DNA of 64,000 nucleotides from an uncultured Collinsella sp. (lineage in GTDB: Bacteria; Actinomycetota; Coriobacteriia; Coriobacteriales; Coriobacteriaceae). A program made the position numbers and the translations under genes. The stretch spans positions 82,506-146,505 of the forward strand of contig URKM01000001.1 in assembly GCA_900548365.1 (NCBI GenBank), written 5' to 3'. Shown in pieces: positions 54,607 to 62,645 of this stretch. Positions within the stretch are counted from its first letter, which is position 1; every line of letters begins with the position of its first letter. The notes beneath the pieces were generated by a model. The model was not told the DNA's origin. It worked only from the letters and a program-made list of their open reading frames with translations, and did not search any database.

Positions 54607-55038
54607 CTATTGGATGTGGGTTCGGCAGTACGGGCAGACCTTCCAGTGGGCGTCGAGCGGCTTGCGGCACGACGGGCACACGTTGCGGACCTGTGTGTTG
54701 CACACCGGGCAGACCACGAAATCCTTCTCGATCGTGGTGCCGCACTTGGGGCAGGCGCCGTAGGCTGCGAGCTGGCGCTCGCGCAGAGCGATATCGAGCT
54801 CCTGCTCCTCGCGATCGGACGCATAGGAGTTCGGACGAAGGACCAGGTAGGCGATCAAGCCGACGATGGGGACGAACGAAAGGATGCCCCACAGCCAGAA
54901 CATATCGGCACCGCGGCGCTTGGCGTCGATGAAAACGTAGACGATGGAAAGCAGGTAGAGCGCCACGACAAAGCCGATGAAGAGGTAGACGACCATCATC
55001 AGCTGCGGAGACATGAGCTCTTGGATGTACTTGGACAT
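54607..55038 (-). CDS. Membrane protein with two cytoplasmic zinc ribbons
   Basis: 143 residues from the ATG at 55038. Two hydrophobic segments (about 12-37 and 47-67) with a DAKRRGADMFW loop resemble the phospholipase D N-terminal-type (PLDc_N) membrane hairpin. They are followed by a charged helix (72-92) and two zinc ribbons, C96/C99 with C110/C113 and C121/C124 with C135/C138. No catalytic motif. Such proteins may recruit partners to the membrane; the function is unknown. Monocistronic, with a terminator 50 bases downstream. Confidence 0.85.
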   Translation of the reverse strand: MSKYIQELMSPQLMMVVYLFIGFVVALYLLSIVYVFIDAKRRGADMFWLWGILSFVPIVGLIAYLVLRPNSYASDREEQELDIALRERQLAAYGACPKCGTTIEKDFVVCPVCNTQVRNVCPSCRKPLDAHWKVCPYCRTHIQ

Positions 55039-55271
55039 ACCGGGGACCTTTCGGTTCATAAGCGGGCGAGTATGGCAACATTTCTAGGCATTGTATACCG
55101 CGAGCGGGGGATTCGTCCAACATTCATGCAACGCGCCGTGCAAATCGCACGCGATCCCGGAAGCATGGCGACCCGGGAGGCCCGCCGACCGTTCGCGGAG
55201 CGGTGTTGACGATTCGTCTATAGCATCGATCCGCCGCGGGCGAAGCGGCTAGGATGGGGAGTTACTGGGCA

Positions 55272-55281
55272 TGTGTACACA
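55272..55281. promoter_or_regulatory. Palindrome TGTGTACACA before the flavoenzyme operon
   Basis: A perfect 10-base palindrome just upstream of the AGGAGG ribosome site of the first flavoenzyme gene. Its position suits an operator; it may be chance. Confidence 0.35.
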
Positions 55282-55297
55282 AACACCAGGAGGACCC

Positions 55298-56743
55298 ATG
55301 CAACATTACGATATCGCCATCGTGGGGGCGGGCATCATCGGCTGCGCCATAGCCCGGCAGCTGTCGCGCTACGAGCTATCGATAGCGGTGGTCGAAGCCG
55401 CGAACGACGTGGCGTGCGGAACGACCAAGGCGAACGGCGGCCTGGTCCACGCGGGATACGATCCCTCGCCGGGGACGATGAAGGCCCGCGTGAACGCCCG
55501 GGGTTGCGAGCTGTACGGCCGCTGGGCCGATGAACTCGGCTTCGGCTTCAAGCGGACCGGCTCGCTGGTCCTCGGCTTCGAAGACGCCGACCGAGCCCAT
55601 ATCGAGCGCCTGCTCGCCAACGGCAGGGAGAACGGCGTGCCGGACATGGAGATCGTCGGGAAAGAGCGCATCCGGGAACTCGAACCGCGCGCGAACCAGG
55701 ACGCGACGTGCGCCCTCTGGTCGCCTTCCACGGGCTTCGTCGACCCCTTCGAGGTCGCCATCGCCTCGGCGGAGAACGCGGCGGCCAACGGCGTCGACTT
55801 TCTCCGGAGCGCCCGTCTGCTCGCCATATCGCGTGGGGCGGACGGCCGCTTCATCCTCCAGACCGCAGCGGGGGACCTGAGCGCCCGGCTGCTCGTCAAC
55901 GCGGCGGGCAACGGCTCGGCCGAGGTCTCGCGTATGGCGGGCGGCGAGGAGTTCGAGCTCGTCTGGAGGCAGGGAAACATCGTGGTCCTCGACCACGAGG
56001 AAAAGCCGCTCATACCCCTCTACCCCATCCCGACCCCCGTGTCGAAGGGCGTCATCGTGACGGGCACGGTGCACGGCAACACCGTCGTCACCGCCACCGC
56101 CGCCGTACGCGAGCCGGGCGACGTCGACACCTACGAGAGCGATCTCTCCGAGCTGCTCGAGGGGGCGCGCAGGCTCGTCCCCGACCTCGACACGCGCCGC
56201 ATCGTGCGCGCGTTCGCCGGCGGCCGCGCCGTGATCGCGGGCGCGAACGACTTCTACATCGCCCCCTCGAAGCGGGCGCCCGGCCTCTTCCATGCAGCGG
56301 GCATCCAATCCCCCGGCGTGGCGAGCGCGCCCGCCGTCGCCGAGCTCATCGAGCAGATGCTGCGCGAATCAGGCGAGACCCTGGTCGAACGGCGCGATTG
56401 GAACCCCCTGCGCAAGAGCCCGGTCGATTTCGACACGGCACCTCGCGCCCTGAAGCGGGCGCTCATCGAAGCGGACCCGGCGTGGGGCCGCATCGTATGC
56501 CGCTGCGAGACGGTGCCGGAAGGCGAGATCGTCGAGGCGATACGGCGCTGTCCCGGCGCCGTATCGGTCGAGGGGGTGAAGCGGCGCTGCCGTGCCGGCA
56601 TGGGGCGCTGCCAAGGCGGTTTCTGCCAAAGCCGCGTGGTGCGCATCCTCGCCCGGGAACTCGGGTGCGACCCTGCCGACGTCCTGCTCGAGGATGTCGG
56701 CTCGAACATCACCTACGGACCGCTCAAGGAGGTTGGGGCATGA
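55298..56743 (+). CDS. FAD-dependent oxidoreductase, GlpA-like, with C-terminal [2Fe-2S] domain
   Basis: 481 residues. The FAD-binding Rossmann start DIAIVGAGIIGCAIARQL (5-22) and a DAO-type fold with KANGGLVHAGYD fit the glycerol-3-phosphate dehydrogenase/GlpA family. A BFD-like C-terminal domain carries C401, C403, C438 and C443 (CRCETV, CRAGMGRCQGGFC), typical of [2Fe-2S] binding. It probably oxidises glycerol-3-phosphate or a related hydroxyacid. AGGAGG lies 4 bases before the chosen ATG. First of three overlapping genes. Confidence 0.92.
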   Translation: MQHYDIAIVGAGIIGCAIARQLSRYELSIAVVEAANDVACGTTKANGGLVHAGYDPSPGTMKARVNARGCELYGRWADELGFGFKRTGSLVLGFEDADRAHIERLLANGRENGVPDMEIVGKERIRELEPRANQDATCALWSPSTGFVDPFEVAIASAENAAANGVDFLRSARLLAISRGADGRFILQTAAGDLSARLLVNAAGNGSAEVSRMAGGEEFELVWRQGNIVVLDHEEKPLIPLYPIPTPVSKGVIVTGTVHGNTVVTATAAVREPGDVDTYESDLSELLEGARRLVPDLDTRRIVRAFAGGRAVIAGANDFYIAPSKRAPGLFHAAGIQSPGVASAPAVAELIEQMLRESGETLVERRDWNPLRKSPVDFDTAPRALKRALIEADPAWGRIVCRCETVPEGEIVEAIRRCPGAVSVEGVKRRCRAGMGRCQGGFCQSRVVRILARELGCDPADVLLEDVGSNITYGPLKEVGA

Positions 56744-58179
56744 GCACGATGATCGGCGATTCCACGGGTCGCCCCGCAGACGGACCCCGCACGGTCCGCG
56801 ACGCCGGCGCCCCCGCGGCGACGCGCGCAGACGAAGGCGCGACGGGTAGCGGCGCGCAACCCGTCGCCTACGATGTCGTGGTGATCGGAGGCGGGCCCGC
56901 CGGCATGGGGGCGGCGCTTTCCGCCCGGCAGGCGGGCGCTTCCGTCGCCATCATAGAGCGCGATGGGCATCTGGGCGGCATCCTGCGGCAATGCATCCAT
57001 CCCGGCTTCGGGCTCGAGCACTTCAAAGAGGAGCTCACCGGACCCGAATACGCGCAGCGCCTCATCGACGAGGTCGCGGCTGCCCCCATCGACGTCTTCA
57101 CCGAAACCATGGTGATAGGCATCGACGAGGGGGGTACGGAGACCGCGGCGCCGGGGCGCCACCTCGTTTCGTGCATGGCGCCCGAGAGCCTGCTCGAACT
57201 CGATGCCGCCGCCGTCGTGCTCGCCATGGGCTGCCGCGAGCGCACCCGCTCCGAGATCAAGATCCCCGGCAGCAGGCCCGCGGGCGTGTTCACGGCGGGA
57301 CTCGCCCAGCGCTACATAAACATCGAGAACCTGAAGCCGGGCAAGCGCTTCGTCATCCTGGGCTCGGGCGATATCGGCCTCATCATGGCCAGGCGGCTGG
57401 CACTCGAGGGATTCGAGGTCGAAGGGGTCTACGAGCTCATGCCCTACGCGAACGGGCTTTACCGGAACGTGAAGAACTGCCTGGAGGACTTCGACATCCC
57501 GCTGCACCTCTCCACAACGGTGACCCGCATCATCGGCAACGCGCGGCTCGAGGCGGTCGAGGTGTCGCACGTGGACGAGCGCCTCGCCCCCGTTCCGGGA
57601 ACCGAGCGCATCGTCCCCTGCGATGCGCTGCTCCTCTCGGTGGGCCTGGTACCTGAAAACGAGCTGGCGACCAAGGCGGGCGTCGCGCTGGACCCGCGAA
57701 CGCGCGGCGCCAGCGTGGACGAGACGCTCATGACATCCGTTGCGGGTATCTTCTCCTGCGGTAACGTCCTGCACGTCCACGACCTCGCCGACAACGCGAC
57801 GGCAGAGGCCCGGCGCGCGGGATCGAACGCCGCCGCGTGGGCCGCAGACGCCGCCGCGCGCGAGGAGGGCGCCCGGGCGCCGCGGCGGCACGGCGAAGCG
57901 GGCGCGCTATCGGTCGAGGCCGGCGGCCTGGCGGGCTACGCGCTCCCCCATCGCATCGTTTCGCGGGACGCGCTCGTGAAGCTGTGGTTCCGCGTGCGCG
58001 CGCCGATCGCCCGGGGGCGCGTCCGCATCGCATCGGGATCGGAGACGCTCTTCCTCGGCAAGGCTCGCGCCTATAAGCCGAGCATCATGGAATCCGTCCC
58101 CGTGACGCCCGCCATGCTCAAGCGCGCGAACGGATCCGTCACCATCAGCATCGAGCCGATCGAGGAGAATGAACGATGA
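56740..58179 (+). CDS. FAD/NAD(P)-binding oxidoreductase (GlpB-like partner)
   Basis: 479 residues. After a variable 44-residue leader rich in Gly, Ala and Asp lies an FAD-binding motif VVVIGGGPAGMGAA (46-59), a second dinucleotide-binding motif FVILGSGDIGLIMA, and a family-typical GIFSCGNVLHVHD segment near the end of the FAD domain. Its ATG overlaps the stop of the preceding gene by 4 bases (AAGGAGG upstream). Homologues always accompany the GlpA-like protein and DUF1667, and are thought to pass electrons from substrate to a carrier. Confidence 0.92.
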   Translation: MSTMIGDSTGRPADGPRTVRDAGAPAATRADEGATGSGAQPVAYDVVVIGGGPAGMGAALSARQAGASVAIIERDGHLGGILRQCIHPGFGLEHFKEELTGPEYAQRLIDEVAAAPIDVFTETMVIGIDEGGTETAAPGRHLVSCMAPESLLELDAAAVVLAMGCRERTRSEIKIPGSRPAGVFTAGLAQRYINIENLKPGKRFVILGSGDIGLIMARRLALEGFEVEGVYELMPYANGLYRNVKNCLEDFDIPLHLSTTVTRIIGNARLEAVEVSHVDERLAPVPGTERIVPCDALLLSVGLVPENELATKAGVALDPRTRGASVDETLMTSVAGIFSCGNVLHVHDLADNATAEARRAGSNAAAWAADAAAREEGARAPRRHGEAGALSVEAGGLAGYALPHRIVSRDALVKLWFRVRAPIARGRVRIASGSETLFLGKARAYKPSIMESVPVTPAMLKRANGSVTISIEPIEENER

Positions 58180-58562
58180 GCACCATCGAGCGCTTCCATT
58201 GCACCACCTGTCCCTCGGAGTGCCTGCTCGACGTCGAGGTCGAGCAGACGAGCCATGGACGGGCAGCGGTAGCCGTGAGCGGCAACCGCTGCCCGCGCGG
58301 GGACGCCTTCGCCCGTCAGGAGATCGTCTGCCCCTTGCGCATCCTCACCACGACGGTGCCGGTGCTCGGCTCGGATATCGAGCTGCTGCCCGTTCGGACA
58401 TCGGGCGCCATCCCGCGCGCCCTGCACCGCGAGGCCATGTCGGTGCTGCGACGGACCCGTGTGGTCGCACCGGTGCGCATGGGTGACGTGATCATCGCCG
58501 ATCTACTCGGCACGGGCGTCGGCGTGATCGCCTCGATCGATGCCGAGGCGCGCGAGCCCTAG
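58176..58562 (+). CDS. DUF1667 domain protein
   Basis: 128 residues. Cysteines C9, C12, C16, C39 and C52 (CTTCPSEC, GNRCPRGD, VCPLR) give it the look of a small iron-sulfur or zinc protein; DUF1667 is the usual third component of this dehydrogenase set. The start overlaps the preceding gene by 4 bases. The stop overlaps by 4 bases the stop of the convergent peptidase gene. Confidence 0.93.
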   Translation: MSTIERFHCTTCPSECLLDVEVEQTSHGRAAVAVSGNRCPRGDAFARQEIVCPLRILTTTVPVLGSDIELLPVRTSGAIPRALHREAMSVLRRTRVVAPVRMGDVIIADLLGTGVGVIASIDAEAREP

Positions 58563-59650
58563 CGATCGATCCTGGTCGGCTCGTGGGTGAAGGAGTTGAG
58601 CACCTCAGCCCCCTCCTCGCCCACGAGCACCAGGTCCTCGATGCGCACGCCGGTGCGGCCGGGTAGGTAGATACCCGGCTCGATCGAGAAGGTCATACCG
58701 GGTTCGACCACCGCCTCGTTAGCGAGCGACACATCGCCCGGCTCATGGTCCTGCAGGCCGATCGAATGCCCGAGCCGATGCGTGAAATAGGAACCGTAGC
58801 CCGCTTCCTCGATGATCTCGCGCGCGGTCCGGTCGATGTCGCAGAAGCGCACGCCGGGGCGGATCATGCGTTCGGCAGCCTCGTTGGCCGCACGGACGAC
58901 GTCGTAGATACGGGCGCTCTCCGCATCGGGCGCGCCCCAGAAGAAGGTGCGCGTCATATCCGAGCAGTAACCCCGGTACTGGCCTCCGATATCGAACAGC
59001 ACCACCTGGCTGTCGCCGAGCACGGTGCCGTCCGGCTCATGATGGGGGTCGGCGGCGTTCGAGCCGAAGCTCACGATCGGCGTGAACGAGAAGCCCTCGC
59101 AACCCTGCGCATGATAGAGGTCGAGGAGCTGCGCGGCGATCTCGCGCTCGCTCGCCCCGGGGTGCACGAGCGAGGGCAGCTGCGCCATCACGGCGTCGTT
59201 GATGCGGCTCGATGCGCGCATGAGCTCCTGCTCGCGCTCATCCTTGATGGCGCGCGTCGCCGCCACCGCGTCGGAACCAAGGAAGTACGTTGGCGCGGCG
59301 CGGCGCTCCTGGAGCGGAATCAGGAAGCCCGAGCGCATCTGGGCATCGATGCCCAGCGGCAGCGCCGGATCGATATGACGCATGAGCACGTCCGGCAGAT
59401 CGTCCGTATCCGAGAAGACCACCACCTCGGCATCCTCGTACGCATCGATGGGATACAGCGCGTTATCGAAGATGACCGGCGCGCTCCCCGCCTTGAGCAG
59501 GACGCCGGAGAAGCGCTCGTACATCTCGGCATAGAACCCGGTGAGATAGAAGATGGACCACGGATCGGCCACCAGAAGCTGGGCGTCGGGATGGGTCGCC
59601 TCGAGGCGCTCCAGAACCCGGTTGATTCGATCTTGCAGCACACGTGCCAT
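58559..59650 (-). CDS. M24 family Xaa-Pro aminopeptidase (PepP-like)
   Basis: Cytoplasmic metallopeptidase that removes N-terminal residues before proline, or cleaves X-Pro dipeptides. 363 residues from the ATG at 59650 (GAGAGGAG upstream): a creatinase-like N-terminal domain (1-125) and a pita-bread domain with the dimetal ligands in DIGGQYRGYCSDMTR (two Asp), HRLGHSIGLQDHE (His), FSIEPGIY (Glu) and VRIEDLVLV (Glu). An in-frame extension to 60316 is shadow. Convergent with DUF1667; divergent from the secreted protein. Confidence 0.95.
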   Translation of the reverse strand: MARVLQDRINRVLERLEATHPDAQLLVADPWSIFYLTGFYAEMYERFSGVLLKAGSAPVIFDNALYPIDAYEDAEVVVFSDTDDLPDVLMRHIDPALPLGIDAQMRSGFLIPLQERRAAPTYFLGSDAVAATRAIKDEREQELMRASSRINDAVMAQLPSLVHPGASEREIAAQLLDLYHAQGCEGFSFTPIVSFGSNAADPHHEPDGTVLGDSQVVLFDIGGQYRGYCSDMTRTFFWGAPDAESARIYDVVRAANEAAERMIRPGVRFCDIDRTAREIIEEAGYGSYFTHRLGHSIGLQDHEPGDVSLANEAVVEPGMTFSIEPGIYLPGRTGVRIEDLVLVGEEGAEVLNSFTHEPTRIDR

Positions 59651-59802
59651 GACAACTCCTCTCGTGGACCTCGCGCCGGTCAAGCGCGAGCCATCGGCCC
59701 TTTGTCTTCGAGAGCATTCTGACACAACGGCCCCTCGCGCGCAGGCGCCGTGATGCGACTGTGAACCTTTAAGTTCAAGTTTAAGGTGAGCTTTGCAACC
59801 CT

Positions 59803-59808
59803 TATACT
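59803..59808 (+). promoter_or_regulatory. Candidate -10 element of the RlpA-like gene
   Basis: TATACT lies 35 bases before the ATG at 59843. The -35 is unclear. If right, it excludes the upstream in-frame GTG at 59786 as the start. Confidence 0.4.
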
Positions 59809-59842
59809 GAAACAGAATGTATACACGTTGAAGGTGGGGTCT

Positions 59843-60982
59843 ATGCACGATCGCGACACGGCTCAAGGACCAGGCATCCGTGCCCGCAGGACCGTTCGAA
59901 TGCTCTGCGCGGCAGGCCTGAGCCTGTCCCTGGGTCTGGGCGTCATGCCGCAAGCCTACGCCGCCTCGTCGAGCACGAACACCGAGCTCGAGCAGCTTAC
60001 GAATGAAGTCAACAAGGCGACGTCGATCTTTGCGAAGGCGACTGAGAAATCTGCAGACCTGCAGGCGCAGGTAGACACCCTGGCGGGCGAGATCATAGCA
60101 CTCGAGCAGGATGTGCTGCCCGAGAAACGCCAAGCGGCATCGGATGCCGCGGTGACCCTGTACAAGCAGCAATGCGATGGCGGCAACCTGTTGTCGATGC
60201 TGTTCAGCGCGAACTCCCTGAGCGACCTGATCGAGCTGAACAAATACCTCGCGACCATCCAGTCTTCCAACGTCCGCGCCCTGGAGGATTTCAACAAGAT
60301 CCACGACGAGCTGCAAGAGAAGCTTTCAAGCCTGAGTGCCGCGAAAGACGAGGCCCTATCCCAGCAGCGCGTCGCCGACGAAGCGCTCGCAACCGCCAAG
60401 GAAGCGCATGCCAAGATCGAGCAGAAGGCGTCGTCGGAAGACCAGCAGGAGGCTGAAGCGGCGCGCAAGGCCGCCCAGGCAGCCGAGGAAGCGAGGCAGC
60501 AGATCGAGCAAGCTGAGCAGCAGGCGCAGCCCGTTCCCGAGACCGAATCGCAGCCGCAGCCGCAGCCCGAAACGGAGGCGGAGCCCCAACCAGACAAGCC
60601 CGGAGGCGGCGACGAGACCGGCAGCGGCACGCAAGGGTCGACCGGCACCGTGCCCGACCAGGGCGCAGGCTCCGACAAGCCCGCCGATCAAGGCGGCTGG
60701 CTCTCCGGCGTAGCGTCGTACTACGGCATCGGAGACGGCTTCATGGGCGGTACGACCGCCAGCGGGGAGATCGTGACGGAGACCTCGATGGGTATCGCGA
60801 TGCTCAACGTGCCCTTCGGAACCCGCGTGGAGATACGCTATGGCGGACGCTCCGTCATCGCCTATGTAAACGACCGCGGCCCTTATGTGCACGGTCGCGT
60901 CATCGATATGCAGCCTGCCGTCGCGCGCGCCCTCAACTTCATCGACGTGGGCGTGGGAACGGTGGAATACCGCTTCCTGTAG
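59843..60982 (+). CDS. Secreted coiled-coil protein with C-terminal RlpA-like (DPBB) domain
   Basis: 379 residues. A signal peptide (basic N region, hydrophobic 20-34, cleavage after AYA40) is followed by a CwlO-type coiled coil (about 45-230) containing SLLxMLFSANSLSDLI-like hydrophobic spacer segments, a Pro/Gln/Glu then Gly/Asp-rich linker (about 230-290), and a double-psi barrel RlpA-like domain (about 293-379) with GVASYYG, TASGE, PFGTRVE and VNDRGPYV. Likely a peptidoglycan lytic or binding protein. AAGGTGGGG precedes the ATG. Monocistronic. Confidence 0.9.
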   Translation: MHDRDTAQGPGIRARRTVRMLCAAGLSLSLGLGVMPQAYAASSSTNTELEQLTNEVNKATSIFAKATEKSADLQAQVDTLAGEIIALEQDVLPEKRQAASDAAVTLYKQQCDGGNLLSMLFSANSLSDLIELNKYLATIQSSNVRALEDFNKIHDELQEKLSSLSAAKDEALSQQRVADEALATAKEAHAKIEQKASSEDQQEAEAARKAAQAAEEARQQIEQAEQQAQPVPETESQPQPQPETEAEPQPDKPGGGDETGSGTQGSTGTVPDQGAGSDKPADQGGWLSGVASYYGIGDGFMGGTTASGEIVTETSMGIAMLNVPFGTRVEIRYGGRSVIAYVNDRGPYVHGRVIDMQPAVARALNFIDVGVGTVEYRFL

Positions 60983-61074
60983 CCCGTGCTGCATCCCGTT
61001 CGCGCCGAGCAACCTCGACGGATGCTGGATGCCTGGGCGCGCGATGCGCATGCGATCGCAGCGGCATAGCCCTG

Positions 61075-61120
61075 GCGACGGGACGGCGCCCGCGTGCGAG
61101 CGCAGGGTCCGTCCCGTCGC
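61075..61120. terminator. Bidirectional hairpin between rlpA-like gene and folC
   Basis: Perfect 12-base arms GCGACGGGACGG and its complement, 22-base loop, between two convergent genes. No T-run on either side. Confidence 0.6.
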
Positions 61121-61140
61121 CTCCTTCGTTGCGAGCCGGC

Positions 61141-62514
61141 CTATCCGCGGAGCAACCCCGACACCTCGCCCGCCAACGTGATCGTGCCGGCGGCCACGAC
61201 GGGCTCCCCGGCAGCAGCGAGCGCGTCCAACGCATCGGCAACCGTATCGTATACCGCCGTCAGACAGGTCCGATCACGGCCCTGGCTCTCGAGGAAGGCC
61301 GTAACCTTGTTCGCGAGCTCATGGGGCGGCAGGGCGCGATCGGAGGCCGTCGCGGTCACCACGACGCGCGGAAATGCCGGCACGAGCAGGTCGACGATGC
61401 CTTCGACGTCCTTATCGGAGAGGGCGGCCAGCAGCAACGTCGGACGCCCGTCGACGCAAGGATCGAGCTCATCCAGCGCGGCGACGAAGTTCTCGCAGCT
61501 CTGGGGATTATGGCATGCATCCACCAGCACGAGCGGATCGCGGCGCACCACATCGAATCGACCCGGGATGAGGCAGGTATCCAGGGCAGAAGCAACGACG
61601 GCGCCGTCGAGCGCGCGCCGTCGATAGGATTCTGCGACGGCGATAGCGCATGCCGCGTTCTGCGCCTGATAGACGGGCTTGGCGATTTCGATCTCGTAGG
61701 AGCCGTAGGGACCCGAGCAGGCAAACCCGACGGTGTCTCCCAGATACGCCGGGCGCTTCCGCAGAACATGATCCGAATGGAACGGCGCGACGCCGCACGC
61801 CTCGCAGCGCTCCCGCATCACGCGCGCCACAGAAGGCTCGCGAGTCCCCTCCCCCAGCACGACCGAGCGGCCGGGCTTGATGACCGCCGCCTTCTCGCCC
61901 GCGATCGCTTCGAGCGTATCGCCCAGGATGCGCACGTGGTCCAACCCGATGCCGGTTACGGCGACGGTGACCGGATCGGTGGCCGAAGTCGCATCCCAGC
62001 GACCCCCCATGCCGACCTCGAGGACGGCGACGTCCACGCGCGCCTCGGCGAATACGACCATGGCGGCAACCGTCAGCAGGTCGAATGGCGTGATGGTATA
62101 GGCCTCGAGCCCCCGGGCGGCCCGGCGCGCGTTCACCCTTCGACCGGCTTCGGCCGCGCACGACACGCCGCGGCTGAAGGCCTCGGGGCAAACCACGCTT
62201 CCATCGACCTCCATGCGCTCCTCATAGCGTACGAGCTGGGGCGATGTATAGAGGGCCGTACGAAGCCCCTCGGCGCGAAGAAGGGCTGCGCAGAAACGCG
62301 TCGTGGAGGTCTTGCCGTTCGTGCCCGCAATCTGGATGCAATCGAAATGCGCATCGGGACGGCCGAGCTCATCGAGCATGTCGATGACCGTCTCGAGCAA
62401 CGGCCCCGTCGTTCCGGGCAGGACGCCGGTATCGGCAGCGAGCTCGACAGCGTCGGAGTACGAAAGCGCGGAAAAGGCGAAGGGGACGGTATAGGGTTCT
62501 TGACACGTAGCCAT
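61141..62514 (-). CDS. folC: Folylpolyglutamate/dihydrofolate synthase
   Basis: Adds glutamate to folates (and often makes dihydrofolate from dihydropteroate). 457 residues from the ATG at 62514 (GGGAG upstream): the Mur-ligase-type P-loop AGTNGKTSTTR near 63-73, the VLEVGMGGRWDATSA segment, and the ligase C-terminal domain with LVDACHNPQSCE. It is downstream of valS, a frequent valS-folC pair, with a terminator between them that would make it partly independent. Confidence 0.95.
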   Translation of the reverse strand: MATCQEPYTVPFAFSALSYSDAVELAADTGVLPGTTGPLLETVIDMLDELGRPDAHFDCIQIAGTNGKTSTTRFCAALLRAEGLRTALYTSPQLVRYEERMEVDGSVVCPEAFSRGVSCAAEAGRRVNARRAARGLEAYTITPFDLLTVAAMVVFAEARVDVAVLEVGMGGRWDATSATDPVTVAVTGIGLDHVRILGDTLEAIAGEKAAVIKPGRSVVLGEGTREPSVARVMRERCEACGVAPFHSDHVLRKRPAYLGDTVGFACSGPYGSYEIEIAKPVYQAQNAACAIAVAESYRRRALDGAVVASALDTCLIPGRFDVVRRDPLVLVDACHNPQSCENFVAALDELDPCVDGRPTLLLAALSDKDVEGIVDLLVPAFPRVVVTATASDRALPPHELANKVTAFLESQGRDRTCLTAVYDTVADALDALAAAGEPVVAAGTITLAGEVSGLLRG

Positions 62515-62595
62515 TTTCACTCCCATTGCGCCATACCATATGGACGGCATGGCGGCGTGTGCACGATTTGGATATCGAAAGCGCCTCGTCAACAG

Positions 62596-62628
62596 AAAAA
62601 AGCCCGGTAACCGAAGGGGATACCGGGC
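62596..62628 (-). terminator. Terminator of valS
   Basis: GCCCGGTA at 62602-62609 pairs with TACCGGGC at 62621-62628; the minus strand continues with six Ts (62596-62601). Confidence 0.92.
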
Positions 62629-62645
62629 CAAAACAAGAAGCGCTC

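Noticed and set aside
55708..58179. 823-codon plus-strand frame
   Set aside because: The first 344 codons are an out-of-frame reading of the GlpA-like gene; the real gene begins at ATG 56740 with a strong ribosome site.
59786..59842. GTG start for the RlpA-like protein
   Set aside because: It lies upstream of a likely -10 element, gives a non-signal-like N terminus and lacks the good ribosome site found before ATG 59843.
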